DNA of 9,640 bases from Rubrobacter sp. (GTDB lineage: Bacteria > Actinomycetota > Rubrobacteria > Rubrobacterales > Rubrobacteraceae): the NCBI GenBank assembly GCA_016781775.1, contig JADDPR010000363.1, forward strand, positions 3,714 through 13,353. Direction: 5' to 3'. The position numbers and the translations under genes were made by a program. Below are positions 1 through 6,662 of this stretch, one piece after another. The notes under the pieces are model-generated. The model was not told where the DNA came from. It saw only the letters and a list, made by a program, of their open reading frames with translations, and did no database searches. Position 1 is the first letter of the stretch; each line of letters opens with the position of its first letter.

Positions 1-35
1 CTCGCCCCGGGAGGGGTGGCGCTACGGCCCGAGCA

Positions 36-791
36 CTAGCCCGTATGGGCGTCTATCGCGTCGGCGAGCATGCCCTCGATGGCGCCGCGCTCGGCGTCGG
101 AGCGGGTGACGCGCAGGCGGGTGAAACGCTCGTTCATCTCCAGAGCAGACTCGAGCAGTCCCCCCAGTGAGGTGGCCCGGCGGTCGAGCTCGACGAGCAC
201 GTCGAGCGCCTCGTCGCCCGAGAGCTTGAAGACGAGCTCTATCTCCTCGACCTTTCCGCCGTAGCGGCCCTCGGGCCTGAACTCGAACTGCTGGACGAAG
301 GGCAGCGGGGCTCCCTTGCGCGGGTCGTACTCGTTCTCGACCTGCCGCAGGCGAAACCCGAGGTTTCCGGCGGCGTCGAGCACGGCCTGCTGCAACGGGT
401 GGGGGGCAACCCGGATCGGGTCGACGTCGCTCGGATCTATCGCGTTCGGCACGTCGAGGCCGGTGCGCACGTAGACGTCGTGGCGCCCGAGGGAGAGGGG
501 GGTCTCGTAGGGGAGCGGGAAGGAGAACGGGATGGTCCGCTTCTCCCCGGCGTCGACGGAGATCGCGCCGCCGACGCTGTGCTCGACGAGGGTGTGCTCG
601 TGCAGGGAATCTTCGTGCTTGTACTGCGTCGAGACGTACAGGTAGATCCGCTCGAACTCCTGAGGCCCATTCCCGCCCTCGATGATGGTCTCCCCGCTCA
701 CCGTCTCCCCGGGGACGAGCGTGTCGTGGGACAACCGGGTGTCGACCGTCGCCCCGCCGACCCCGATGCTGCTCAAAAGCTTCCTGAACAC
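36..791 (-). CDS. spo0M: Spo0M-family sporulation-control protein
   Basis: The 251-aa product opens with FRKLLSSIGVGGATVDT, followed by a beta-rich region (VPGETVSGETIIEGG, RIYLYVSTQYKHED, KRTIPFSFPLPYETPLS). This is the arrestin-like N-terminal layout of Spo0M, and the length is right for the family. In Bacillus, Spo0M is a soluble protein that influences sporulation and cell-envelope processes; its biochemical role is unclear, and in actinobacteria it need not mean sporulation. I chose the GTG at 789-791 because GGAGGAGG (complement of 797-804) lies 5 nt upstream and the protein then starts MFRKLLSSIG, as Spo0M proteins do. An upstream in-frame ATG at 842 would add 17 charged residues and lacks this placement. 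It lies 70 nt downstream of the DsbA-like gene and could share its transcript. Family identification is firm; function here is not. Confidence 0.9.
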   Translation of the reverse strand: MFRKLLSSIGVGGATVDTRLSHDTLVPGETVSGETIIEGGNGPQEFERIYLYVSTQYKHEDSLHEHTLVEHSVGGAISVDAGEKRTIPFSFPLPYETPLSLGRHDVYVRTGLDVPNAIDPSDVDPIRVAPHPLQQAVLDAAGNLGFRLRQVENEYDPRKGAPLPFVQQFEFRPEGRYGGKVEEIELVFKLSGDEALDVLVELDRRATSLGGLLESALEMNERFTRLRVTRSDAERGAIEGMLADAIDAHTG

Positions 792-861
792 GGCTTCCTC
801 CTCCGCACGATTACCCTCCTTCTCCGGCTGCCACCCGGTCAAGATAGCCCGGGCGCAACGG

Positions 862-1464
862 TCAGCCCTTCAACGCTTCCTCGACGAAGTCGAGCCTGTC
901 GTTCCCCCAGAACATCTCGCCCCCCACGAAGAAGGTCGGTGCCGCGAAGACGCCGCGTTCGACGGCCTCCTCGGTCGCCCGCTTGAGCGCCTGCTTGGCC
1001 TCGCCCGTCCCGGCGCCCTCGAGAAGCTCCTCGGCGTCCAGCCCGACCCTGCGGGCCACCTCGCGAAGCGGCCCGTCCTCGTCGGAGGCCTCCGGGCCCT
1101 TCGGCGCCCCATTCTCCTCCCAGAAAAGCGCGAACGCCTCGCGGGTGAACGGCTCCAGGCTCCCCTTTTCGGCGCACCACGATGCCGCCCGCATCGTCTG
1201 CAGCGTCCTGAATGGGAACGGCCGCGGAAAGCGCATCGGCAGCCCGTAGCGCGCGGCCCAACGCTGGATGTCCCGGGCCTGGTAACGCCCCTTGGCGGGC
1301 GTCTCGATCGGGGCCTTTATCCCCGCCGCCTTGTGCAACGCCCCGAGCAGCACCGGCCGCAGGACGAGCTCCGCCCCCGCCTCCTCGCTCACGCGCCCGG
1401 CCTCACCGTAGGCCAGGTAGGAGTACGGGCTTACAAGGTCGTAATAGAACTCCATCCGCTTCAC
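862..1464 (-). CDS. DsbA-family / 2-hydroxychromene-2-carboxylate isomerase-like protein
   Basis: This is a protein of about 200 aa with a thioredoxin-like DSBA fold. The N-terminal FYYDLVSPYSYLA carries Ser-Pro-Tyr where DsbA has its Cys-x-x-Cys, which is the hallmark of HCCA isomerases and kappa-class glutathione transferases; that Ser activates glutathione in those enzymes. The C-terminal GVFAAPTFFVGGEMFWGNDRL contains the family's cis-Pro (AAPTFFV) and the conserved FWG(N/Q)DRL tail. A helical insert (about residues 50-150) lies between. Because the CxxC is absent, disulfide oxidoreductase activity is unlikely; a glutathione- or other thiol-dependent isomerase or transferase is the family inference, with substrate unknown. 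Two GTG starts are possible: 1464 has GGAGG 8 nt upstream, while 1470 (two residues longer) is only 2 nt away, so I prefer 1464. A possible promoter lies at 1501-1530. Confidence 0.85.
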   Translation of the reverse strand: MKRMEFYYDLVSPYSYLAYGEAGRVSEEAGAELVLRPVLLGALHKAAGIKAPIETPAKGRYQARDIQRWAARYGLPMRFPRPFPFRTLQTMRAASWCAEKGSLEPFTREAFALFWEENGAPKGPEASDEDGPLREVARRVGLDAEELLEGAGTGEAKQALKRATEEAVERGVFAAPTFFVGGEMFWGNDRLDFVEEALKG

Positions 1465-1500
1465 CGGCACAACCTCCCCGTCTCCCGTAACGGCGGCGTA

Positions 1501-1530
1501 ATCTTAGGGCCGGCGAGAAGCTACGCGCAA
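1501..1530 (-). promoter_or_regulatory. Possible sigma-70 promoter for the DsbA-like gene
   Basis: Reading on the minus strand, TTGCGC (complement of 1525-1530), an 18-bp spacer and TAAGAT (complement of 1501-1506) precede the DsbA-like start by about 35 nt. The -35 matches consensus only in its TTG and the -10 matches at four of six positions. Position is sensible but the boxes are weak. Confidence 0.35.
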
Positions 1531-1624
1531 TGGCCCCGGGAGGCCACGCGCGCGAGAACACGGCGGGGGCGGACCATCGTGCGCTCGCCCCCCACCACGC
1601 GAGGGCACTCCGTCGCCCCTTCTC

Positions 1625-2512
1625 TCAGGCCGTCTGGCCCTCACCCACGGCGATCTTCTCCTCCGCGTTCACGAGGATGGAGAACACGAGGGCGGAAACC
1701 CAGACCACGACGATAACGGCGTAGATGACGAGGGCGGCGGTCCCCTCCACCCCTATGGTGTTGATGAAGGTCCGCATGTTGGTGAGAAGGATGATGCCGC
1801 CGACGGCCGTCCCGAGGATGCGCATGGGCAGTATCCGCACCACCCAGGCCGCAATCGGCGCCGCCACCACGCCACCGGCGAGGAGCGCCCCCGTGACGCC
1901 CCAGGGGATCTCGGAGAAGCTAAGAGCCAGCAAGAAACCCCCGCTCGCGGCGGCGGCGACCACGAACTCGCTGGTATCCACCGTACCGATAACCTTGCGG
2001 GGCTCCATCCTGCCACTAGAGAGCAGCGTCGGGGTGGAGATGGGCCCCCAACCGCCGCCGCCGACCGCATCGAGAAAACCGGCCACAAGCCCCAGAGGGC
2101 CGAGGAACTTGCCCGAAATGGCCCCGACCTTGACCGGCTTCTCCCTACGCCTGAGGGAGAAACGGGCGAGGATGTAGACCCCCAGGGAGAACAAGAACAC
2201 GGCCACGAACGGCTCGGCCAGCTCGGCCGCCACGTAGCTCACCGCGAGCGCTCCGAGAAAAGCACCCACCCCGCCCGGGATCGCCATCCACAGGATCTTC
2301 TGCCAATCCACGTTCCCGAAGCGCCAGTGCGATACCCCCGACACGAGCGTCGTCCCCATCTCCGCGATGTGGACGCTCGCCGAAGCGAGCGCCGGCGACA
2401 CCCCGACCGTGAGCAACAACGTCGTCGAAGTCACCCCGTACGCCATCCCCAAAGACCCGTCCACCAACTGTGCCAACAACCCGACGACCGCCAGAACGAA
2501 CAAACTCCTCAT
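1625..2512 (-). CDS. TSUP (TauE/SafE) family sulfur-anion permease
   Basis: This 295-aa membrane protein starts RSLFVLAVVGLLAQLVDGSLGMAYG, with a first helix and the small-residue motif of TauE/SafE proteins. A second copy of the motif occurs near residue 135 (GLVAGFLDAVGGGGWGP), as expected from the internal duplication of this family. About eight hydrophobic segments are visible, separated by a basic loop RFSLRRREKPVKVG. TSUP proteins move sulfite, sulfoacetate, thiosulfate or related organic anions across the cytoplasmic membrane; substrate and direction cannot be read from sequence. The ATG at 2512 has AAGGAG (complement of 2522-2527) 9 nt upstream. Its own promoter and a likely operator lie at 2547-2591. 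It is divergent from the sulfur-assimilation gene cysC, which supports a sulfite/sulfate-related role. Confidence 0.9.
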   Translation of the reverse strand: MRSLFVLAVVGLLAQLVDGSLGMAYGVTSTTLLLTVGVSPALASASVHIAEMGTTLVSGVSHWRFGNVDWQKILWMAIPGGVGAFLGALAVSYVAAELAEPFVAVFLFSLGVYILARFSLRRREKPVKVGAISGKFLGPLGLVAGFLDAVGGGGWGPISTPTLLSSGRMEPRKVIGTVDTSEFVVAAAASGGFLLALSFSEIPWGVTGALLAGGVVAAPIAAWVVRILPMRILGTAVGGIILLTNMRTFINTIGVEGTAALVIYAVIVVVWVSALVFSILVNAEEKIAVGEGQTA

Positions 2513-2546
2513 AACCCGCCACTCCTTTTACCACTTTGTCTACCTG

Positions 2547-2591
2547 CTTTACAGAGAATAGAAAGGTAAAGCGCCGAGGGCGGGGTGTCAA
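2547..2591 (-). promoter_or_regulatory. Promoter with overlapping inverted repeat for the TSUP gene
   Basis: On the minus strand a perfect TTGACA (complement of 2586-2591), a 17-bp spacer and TACCTT (complement of 2563-2568) form a good sigma-70-type promoter about 50 nt before the permease ATG. An inverted repeat CTTTAC-N13-GTAAAG (2547-2552 and 2566-2571) covers the -10 and the likely transcription start. Such a position is typical of a repressor operator; the repressor is not identified. Confidence 0.6.
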
Positions 2592-2670
2592 GTGCAGGCG
2601 CGCCCGGAGCCCAAGAAATATTTCGGTTCGTATAACTCTCCGTCGGGCCGTGGCGGGCACCTGCCCGCGC

Positions 2671-2892
2671 GCAGTGGCGAGGTTCGGGGGCGGTAAGGTG
2701 GAGAAGGCGTAAACCGCGCAGGGTGCGGGTGAGTTCGGCTCCTCCAGGGAGCGTTGCATCGTCTGTCCCTGGCACCGCATCGGGTTAGATCTCGGCACCG
2801 GCCTCTCCCCCTGCGAGCCCGGGTGGCTCAGGATCGAGATTTACAGGGCGGAGTCGGGGGGCGGCGAGATCGCCGAGTACGTCCGGGCAGGG
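2671..2892 (+). pseudogene. Decayed Rieske [2Fe-2S] ferredoxin-like gene
   Basis: In one frame (first base 2671) the plus strand reads AVARFGGGKVEKA, a TAA stop at 2710-2712, then GAGEFGSSRERCIVCPWHR followed by IGLDLGTGLSPCEPGWLRI and EIYRAESGGGEIAEYVRAG. The intact C-P-W-H (2764-2775), the following DLGTG and the late GGGEI match the second cluster-binding loop and C-terminal strands of small Rieske ferredoxins (NirD/biphenyl-dioxygenase ferredoxin type: CPWHG..FDLRTG). The first loop, expected as C-x-H about 15 residues before the second, falls at the TAA-ACC-GCG-CAG codons and is destroyed. The Gly after the CxxH is Arg. No start codon with a ribosome binding site was found upstream. I infer a pseudogene; no claim is made about when it decayed. 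The rest of the 2513-2978 gap shows only the TSUP promoter on its left and no gene I can support. Confidence 0.55.
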
Positions 2893-2978
2893 GCGCTCGG
2901 GGCGGGCGTGGCTTCCACTGGTCTGTACACTACGTTGCCGGAAGGGTCGTCGGGTGCTTTTCGTAGAGAGGGGTCGGC

Positions 2979-3518
2979 ATGGAGAACGAACGCGGGTTTA
3001 CTTTGTGGTTCACGGGGCTCTCGGGGGCCGGTAAGACGACCATCGCCGAGATCGTGGAGAAGGAGCTGCGGGAGAGGGGCCGGAGGGTGGAGGGCCTCGA
3101 CGGGGACATCGTGCGGACCAACCTCTCCAAGGGGTTGAGCTTCTCGCGGGAGGACCGGAACACAAACGTGCTCCGGATCGGGTTCGTGGCGAACCTGCTG
3201 ACGCGCAACGGCGTCGGGGTCATCGTCTCGGCCATCTCGCCCTACAAGGAGGTTCGGGATCAGGTGCGCCGCAGGATCATCGACTTTGTCGAGGTCTTCG
3301 TGGACGCGCCGGTCGAGGTCTGCGCCGAGCGCGACGTGAAGGGGCTGTACAAGAAGGCCTTCGCCGGGGAGATCAAGGAGTTCACCGGCGTCTCCGACCC
3401 CTACGAGCCCCCCGCCGCCCCCGACCTCGTCCTCAAGACGAACGAGGAAGGGCCCGAGGAGAGCGCGCGCAAGGTCATAGAGAAGCTCGAGTTCTTCGGC
3501 TACCTGGACCCGGCGTAG
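2979..3518 (+). CDS. cysC: Adenylylsulfate (APS) kinase
   Basis: This 179-aa enzyme catalyses ATP + adenylylsulfate to ADP + PAPS in the cytoplasm, the second activation step of sulfate used for assimilation and sulfotransfer. Visible signatures are the P-loop GLSGAGKT (13-20), LDGDIVR (40-46) that positions APS, SFSREDRNTN (54-63), and VSAISPYKEVRDQVR (83-97), whose Ser87 corresponds to the phosphorylatable serine of CysC. The C-terminal lid DVKGLYKKAFAGEIKEFTGV and SDPYEPP are also canonical. Length is normal for a stand-alone kinase, with no ATP-sulfurylase (Sat/CysN) domain fused. GAGAGGGG (2966-2973) lies 5 nt before the ATG. It is the only plus-strand gene here; no ATP sulfurylase is nearby, so partner enzymes must be encoded elsewhere. 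A clear promoter was not found. Confidence 0.96.
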   Translation: MENERGFTLWFTGLSGAGKTTIAEIVEKELRERGRRVEGLDGDIVRTNLSKGLSFSREDRNTNVLRIGFVANLLTRNGVGVIVSAISPYKEVRDQVRRRIIDFVEVFVDAPVEVCAERDVKGLYKKAFAGEIKEFTGVSDPYEPPAAPDLVLKTNEEGPEESARKVIEKLEFFGYLDPA

Positions 3519-3531
3519 GAGAGGATCCTAC
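3515..3531. terminator. Short hairpin shared by the convergent cysC and fetB stop codons
   Basis: GTAGGA (3515-3520), loop GAGGA and TCCTAC (3526-3531) form a perfect 6-bp stem. The cysC stop TAG (3516-3518) lies in the left arm and the fetB stop (complement of 3528-3530) in the right arm. No T-run follows on either strand, so efficient intrinsic termination is doubtful. Confidence 0.35.
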
Positions 3532-4304
3532 TCCCCGCCCGGCAACGCAGTCCGGAGCTGGTGACGGCCCGTGAAGAAGGAGCGGTAGGAGAGGAGCCCC
3601 GCGATTATGGCGGCGATCGCGACGCTCCCGAGGAGCATGTAGAGGACGATTGTTTGTAGCCGCACCGCCTCCAAAGGGTCGGCGCCGCCGATAATCATGC
3701 CGGCCATCGTGCCGGGGAGGAAGACTAGGCCGGCCGTCTTCGTGGAATCTACGAGCGGGATCAGGGCGTTCCTCAAGGAGCCCTTCAGGATGGGGGCGAC
3801 GGCCTGGCGGCTGGTCGCGCCGAGGGCGAGAGAAGCCTCGATCTCCGGGCGCCGGGCCCTTATGTCGTCCCGGATCCTGCCGAGGGTCAGGCTCGTCGCG
3901 TTCATCGAGTTCCCGACTACCATGCCGCCGAGTGGGATCAGGTACCTCCCCGTCGGCGGCACCACCCCGAGTAGGAGCAGAAGCCCCAGGGTGCAGACGG
4001 CCGCCGCCCCCACCGCGACCGTCGCCAGCGGCAGCGCGCGGGGCACCCCACGGGCGCGCCGCGCCGAGGTCCACCCGGCGAAGCCGACCATAACGGTGAG
4101 AAGTAACAGCACGTAACCCAGCGACTCCAGCCCGAAGACGAGCTCTATAACGTAGCCAATGGCGGCGAGCTGGATGAACGAGCGGACCACGGCGATCCCG
4201 ATCTCCCTTTCGAGATCCAGCCCCTCGTAGAAGCTCAGGGCGACCGCGACGGCGACGAGCCCGAGGGCAAGGAGCGCCGAGGCGATCGTGCCGAGGCCCT
4301 CCAC
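3528..4304 (-). CDS. fetB: FetB-type ABC transporter permease (UPF0014), probable iron exporter
   Basis: The 258-aa protein has about seven hydrophobic segments and the highly conserved UPF0014 core: VVRSFIQLAAIGYVIELVFG near the N-terminus, IPLGGMVVGNSMNATSLTL in the middle, then EIEASLALGATSRQAVAPIL, SLRNALIPLVDSTKTAGLVF and LPGTMAGMIIGGADPLEAV. This matches E. coli FetB (YbbM), the membrane subunit of an ATP-driven iron exporter that contributes to peroxide resistance. The EASLALGATSRQA stretch is likely the coupling helix contacting the ATPase. The GTG at 4302-4304 begins one nt after the fetA stop codon. It has no strong ribosome binding site of its own, which suggests translational coupling. 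Gene order ATPase then permease is the same as in E. coli. Metal specificity is family inference only. Confidence 0.92.
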   Translation of the reverse strand: MEGLGTIASALLALGLVAVAVALSFYEGLDLEREIGIAVVRSFIQLAAIGYVIELVFGLESLGYVLLLLTVMVGFAGWTSARRARGVPRALPLATVAVGAAAVCTLGLLLLLGVVPPTGRYLIPLGGMVVGNSMNATSLTLGRIRDDIRARRPEIEASLALGATSRQAVAPILKGSLRNALIPLVDSTKTAGLVFLPGTMAGMIIGGADPLEAVRLQTIVLYMLLGSVAIAAIIAGLLSYRSFFTGRHQLRTALPGGE

Positions 4305-4305
4305 G

Positions 4306-5013
4306 CTAGGAGCTGCCCGAGACGAGCCGCCTGACGGTCTCGCTCCCCCCGCCGTCGAACTCCTCGCGGTCCCACTCGCCCGCCGTGCGTCCGGCGTCGA
4401 CGAGTACCACCCGGTCCGCCAGCCGCTCCACCTGTTCGAGGTCGTGGCTCACGATCACGAACGTCAGGCCCTCGCTCCGGTTCAGGTCCTTCACGAGCCC
4501 CTCGATCCTGTCTCGGGCCGACTCGTCGAGCGCGCTCGTGGGCTCGTCCATGAGCAGCACCTCCGGGCTAAGGGCCAGGGCTCGGGCGATGGAGACGCGC
4601 TGCTGCTGCCCGACGGAGAGGCCCTCGGGGTCGCGCGAGTGGAGCGACGGTTCCAGCCCGACCGCATCGAGAAGGCCCGCGACGTCGGCTCCCCTGCCGA
4701 AGAGCCTGGGGCCGTAGAGGACGGCCTCCTCGACCGTCTCGCCGGAGAGGGCGGGGAGTTGAAAGATCATGCCTACCCTCCGCCTCAACACGAGTGGATC
4801 CATGGTGCCCGTAGGCACCCCGTCCACAAAGACCTCGCCCGCCGTGGGCTCCACGAGCCGGTTCAGGGCGCGCAGGAGGGTGCTCTTTCCGGAGCCGGAT
4901 GGCCCCGTTACACAAGCGACCTCGCCCTTCCCCACAGCGAGGTCGACGCCCTTCAGAATCTCCGCTCCGCCCACCCCATAGCGAAGGTCCCTCGCCTCGA
5001 TCTTCGAGGTCAC
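4306..5013 (-). CDS. fetA: FetA-type ABC transporter ATPase
   Basis: This 235-aa nucleotide-binding subunit energises FetB. It has the Walker A GPSGSGKST (37-45), a Q-loop at FQ (Gln85), the ABC signature LSVGQQQR (132-139), Walker B VLLMDEP (152-158), the D-loop SALD and the switch His in VSHD (His190). The signature has Val at its third position rather than the usual Gly, which is unusual but known variation. I chose the GTG at 5011-5013: GGGAGG (complement of 5018-5023) lies 4 nt upstream and the protein then starts just before the first beta strand (SKIEARDLRYGVGG). The frame stays open further upstream to 5181, but that would add 56 residues outside the domain and would displace the small ORF at 5010-5171, whose TGA overlaps this GTG. 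The pair exports iron in E. coli; assumed here. Confidence 0.92.
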   Translation of the reverse strand: MTSKIEARDLRYGVGGAEILKGVDLAVGKGEVACVTGPSGSGKSTLLRALNRLVEPTAGEVFVDGVPTGTMDPLVLRRRVGMIFQLPALSGETVEEAVLYGPRLFGRGADVAGLLDAVGLEPSLHSRDPEGLSVGQQQRVSIARALALSPEVLLMDEPTSALDESARDRIEGLVKDLNRSEGLTFVIVSHDLEQVERLADRVVLVDAGRTAGEWDREEFDGGGSETVRRLVSGSS

Positions 5014-5171
5014 GGCACCTCCCGTCCCGGATACGCGTAGCGCCCATCGAACGCGTGTGCGGCTCGGCGAACGGAAGCATGGTTGTCGAGGAGCGTGGGT
5101 TGCATGTCCCCGATGATAAACCCATACTCCGGTCTCACGACGCGCAGCCGAGGCCAATCGAACTGCCCCAC
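5010..5171 (-). CDS. Candidate 53-aa ORF translationally coupled to fetA
   Basis: A GTG at 5169-5171 with GGGAGG (complement of 5181-5186) 9 nt upstream opens a 53-codon frame. Its TGA (complement of 5010-5012) overlaps the fetA GTG as GTGA, the classic arrangement of coupled genes. The predicted peptide starts MGQFDWPRLRVVRPEYGFII and ends RYAYPGREVP. It is soluble-looking, with a central GFIIGDMQPTLLDN stretch, several Arg/Tyr and no Cys. Third-position GC is roughly 75 percent, lower than in the neighbours, so either a young or non-conserved gene or a leader is possible. I do not recognise a family. The support is the ribosome binding site and the overlap; the same DNA is also open in the fetA frame, so it could be spurious. 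Confidence 0.42.
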   Translation of the reverse strand: MGQFDWPRLRVVRPEYGFIIGDMQPTLLDNHASVRRAAHAFDGRYAYPGREVP

Positions 5172-5270
5172 GTAAGCTCACCTCCCCTCCGGTCGTCCTG
5201 GAAGGTCACCCGGGATTTTCGGAGCTTCGGCGGGCGGGCAGGGGACGGCTCGCCTCCCCCCTATTCCGCC

Positions 5271-6596
5271 CTAAAGCAGGGTCCATGCCATCCCGACGAG
5301 TGCCCCGATCGGGACCATGAGGTAGATGGGGACCTTGAACCTCTGCAGCACCGCGAAGGAGGTGACCGCGACCAGGAGGGCGAAGACGTCGAGGCCGCCG
5401 GGCGAGAAGCCGTCGGGGAAGAGCACCTTGCTCGCGAAGAAGACGGCGAGGTTCGCGATCACGCCGACGACCGCCGCCGTCACCCCGGCGAGGACCGCGC
5501 GTAGCAGACGGTTGTTCGCCAGAAGCTCGATGTACGGGGCGAGCAGGAAGATAAACAGAAAGCACGGCAGGAACGTCACGTACGTCGTGATCGCCGCCCC
5601 CAGCGTGGCGTACAAGAGGGGCGAGAAGGCCCCGGGAGCGTTCCACGCCCCCAGAAAGCCGACGTACTGGGTGACCATGATGAGCGGCCCGGGCGTCGAT
5701 TCCGCCAGCCCCAGCCCCTGCACCATCTGGTCCGCGCTCAGCCACCCGTAGCCGCTCACCGCTACGTCCGAGATGTAGCTCAGCACCGCATACGCCCCCC
5801 CGAACGTAACGAAGGCCGCCCCCGTAAAGAAGAGCGCCTCCTTCACGAGCACGTCCTCCCCACCGCGCCACAAGTAGAGCGCCCCAACCGGCACCGCCCA
5901 GAGCACGAAAAAGATCGCCAAAAGCCTCAAGACGCGTAGCGCCGAAGGACGCCCCGAACGGCCGACCCGGTCGATGGCGGGCTCTTCCTCCCCCGCCGAC
6001 GATCCGTGGCCCCCGCCCCGAAACGCGCCCGGTACCACGCGGCTCAGGACCAGCCCTCCCAGGGCGGCGGCCGCGACCACGATCGGGAACGGCACGGAGA
6101 AGAGGTACAGGGCGGCGAACGCCGCGACCGCGAAGCCCACGAGCAAGCCGTGGTTGAGGGTGCGCCTCCCGATCCGCAAGACCGCCTCGACCACTATCGC
6201 TATCACCACCGGCTGCACGCCGTAGAGCAGGCCCATGATCGCCGGTACGTCCGAGTGGGCCGCGGCCAGGTAGCTCAGCAACCAAAGCACGAAAACGGAC
6301 GGAAGCACGAAAAATGAGCCCGCCACGATCCCACCCAGGACCCCGTGCAGCCGCCAACCGATATAAGTCGCTACCTGCTGGGCCTCCGGGCCCGGGAGCA
6401 GCATGCAGAAGTTCAGGGTCCTGAGGTACTGGCCCTCCGAGACCCAATGCTTCCTCTCGACAAGCTCGCGGTGCATGATCGCGATCTGCCCCGCAGGCCC
6501 CCCGAAGTTGATGAACCCGAGCTTCACCCAGAACCGAAAAGCTTCCCAGAACCCGACGGGCTTCGTCTCCGTCCCGCCAGCGTCTCCGGTTCCCAT
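5271..6596 (-). CDS. chrA: ChrA chromate transporter, long two-domain form
   Basis: The 441-aa membrane protein consists of two homologous CHR domains. The first carries FWVKLGFINFGGPAGQIAIM (about 22-41) and then NFCMLLPGPEAQQVATYIGW; the second carries FFTGAAFVTFGGAYAVLSYI and LAESTPGPLIMVTQYVGFLG. A polar linker with RGGGHGSSAGEEEP separates them. Long-form CHR proteins transport chromate, generally lowering its cytoplasmic level in chromate-resistant bacteria; chromate enters cells as a sulfate analogue. The ATG at 6594-6596 has GGGAG only 2 nt upstream, which is close, but upstream alternatives are non-homologous. Much longer extension in frame reaches 7232 but overlaps the dehydrogenase gene and is not coding. 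The promoter at 6634-6662 starts the transcript; fetAB lies about 100 nt downstream and may be co-transcribed, since no terminator is evident between them. Confidence 0.94.
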   Translation of the reverse strand: MGTGDAGGTETKPVGFWEAFRFWVKLGFINFGGPAGQIAIMHRELVERKHWVSEGQYLRTLNFCMLLPGPEAQQVATYIGWRLHGVLGGIVAGSFFVLPSVFVLWLLSYLAAAHSDVPAIMGLLYGVQPVVIAIVVEAVLRIGRRTLNHGLLVGFAVAAFAALYLFSVPFPIVVAAAALGGLVLSRVVPGAFRGGGHGSSAGEEEPAIDRVGRSGRPSALRVLRLLAIFFVLWAVPVGALYLWRGGEDVLVKEALFFTGAAFVTFGGAYAVLSYISDVAVSGYGWLSADQMVQGLGLAESTPGPLIMVTQYVGFLGAWNAPGAFSPLLYATLGAAITTYVTFLPCFLFIFLLAPYIELLANNRLLRAVLAGVTAAVVGVIANLAVFFASKVLFPDGFSPGGLDVFALLVAVTSFAVLQRFKVPIYLMVPIGALVGMAWTLL

Positions 6597-6633
6597 ATCT
6601 CCCTTTGATTCGCTTCGGTGGACAAGCGGCACC

Positions 6634-6662
6634 AGCGTAACCACGGTTACCACGGCAGTCAA
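6634..6662 (-). promoter_or_regulatory. chrA promoter with palindromic operator
   Basis: On the minus strand TTGACT (complement of 6657-6662), a 17-bp spacer and TACGCT (complement of 6634-6639) lie about 40 nt before the chrA ATG. A perfect 6-2-6 palindrome GTAACC-AC-GGTTAC (6637-6650) occupies the spacer and overlaps the -10. Read on the minus strand the same bases also form two tandem 9-mers, CGTGGTAAC and CGTGGTTAC. A dimeric repressor or activator site is the likely reading; the regulator is unknown and no chrB-like gene is present in the window. Confidence 0.6.

Noticed and set aside
1..35. Possible terminator after Spo0M in the GC-rich left edge
   Set aside because: CCCGGGAGGGG-type sequence is present but forms no clear stem with a T-run and is cut by the window edge.
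682..1716. 344-codon plus-strand open frame
   Set aside because: It lies antisense to Spo0M and the DsbA-like gene and has the Arg/Pro-rich composition of a high-GC shadow frame, with no recognisable domain.
2145..2798. 217-codon minus-strand frame crossing the TSUP start
   Set aside because: It overlaps most of the TSUP N-terminal half in another frame and has shadow-frame composition.
2928..2933. TACACT as a -10 box for cysC
   Set aside because: No reasonable -35 is present at 16-18 bp and GC-rich flanks give no further support.
4306..5181. Longer fetA starting at 5181
   Set aside because: The extra 56 residues lie outside the ABC domain, whereas GTG 5013 has a GGGAGG site and overlaps the upstream small ORF.
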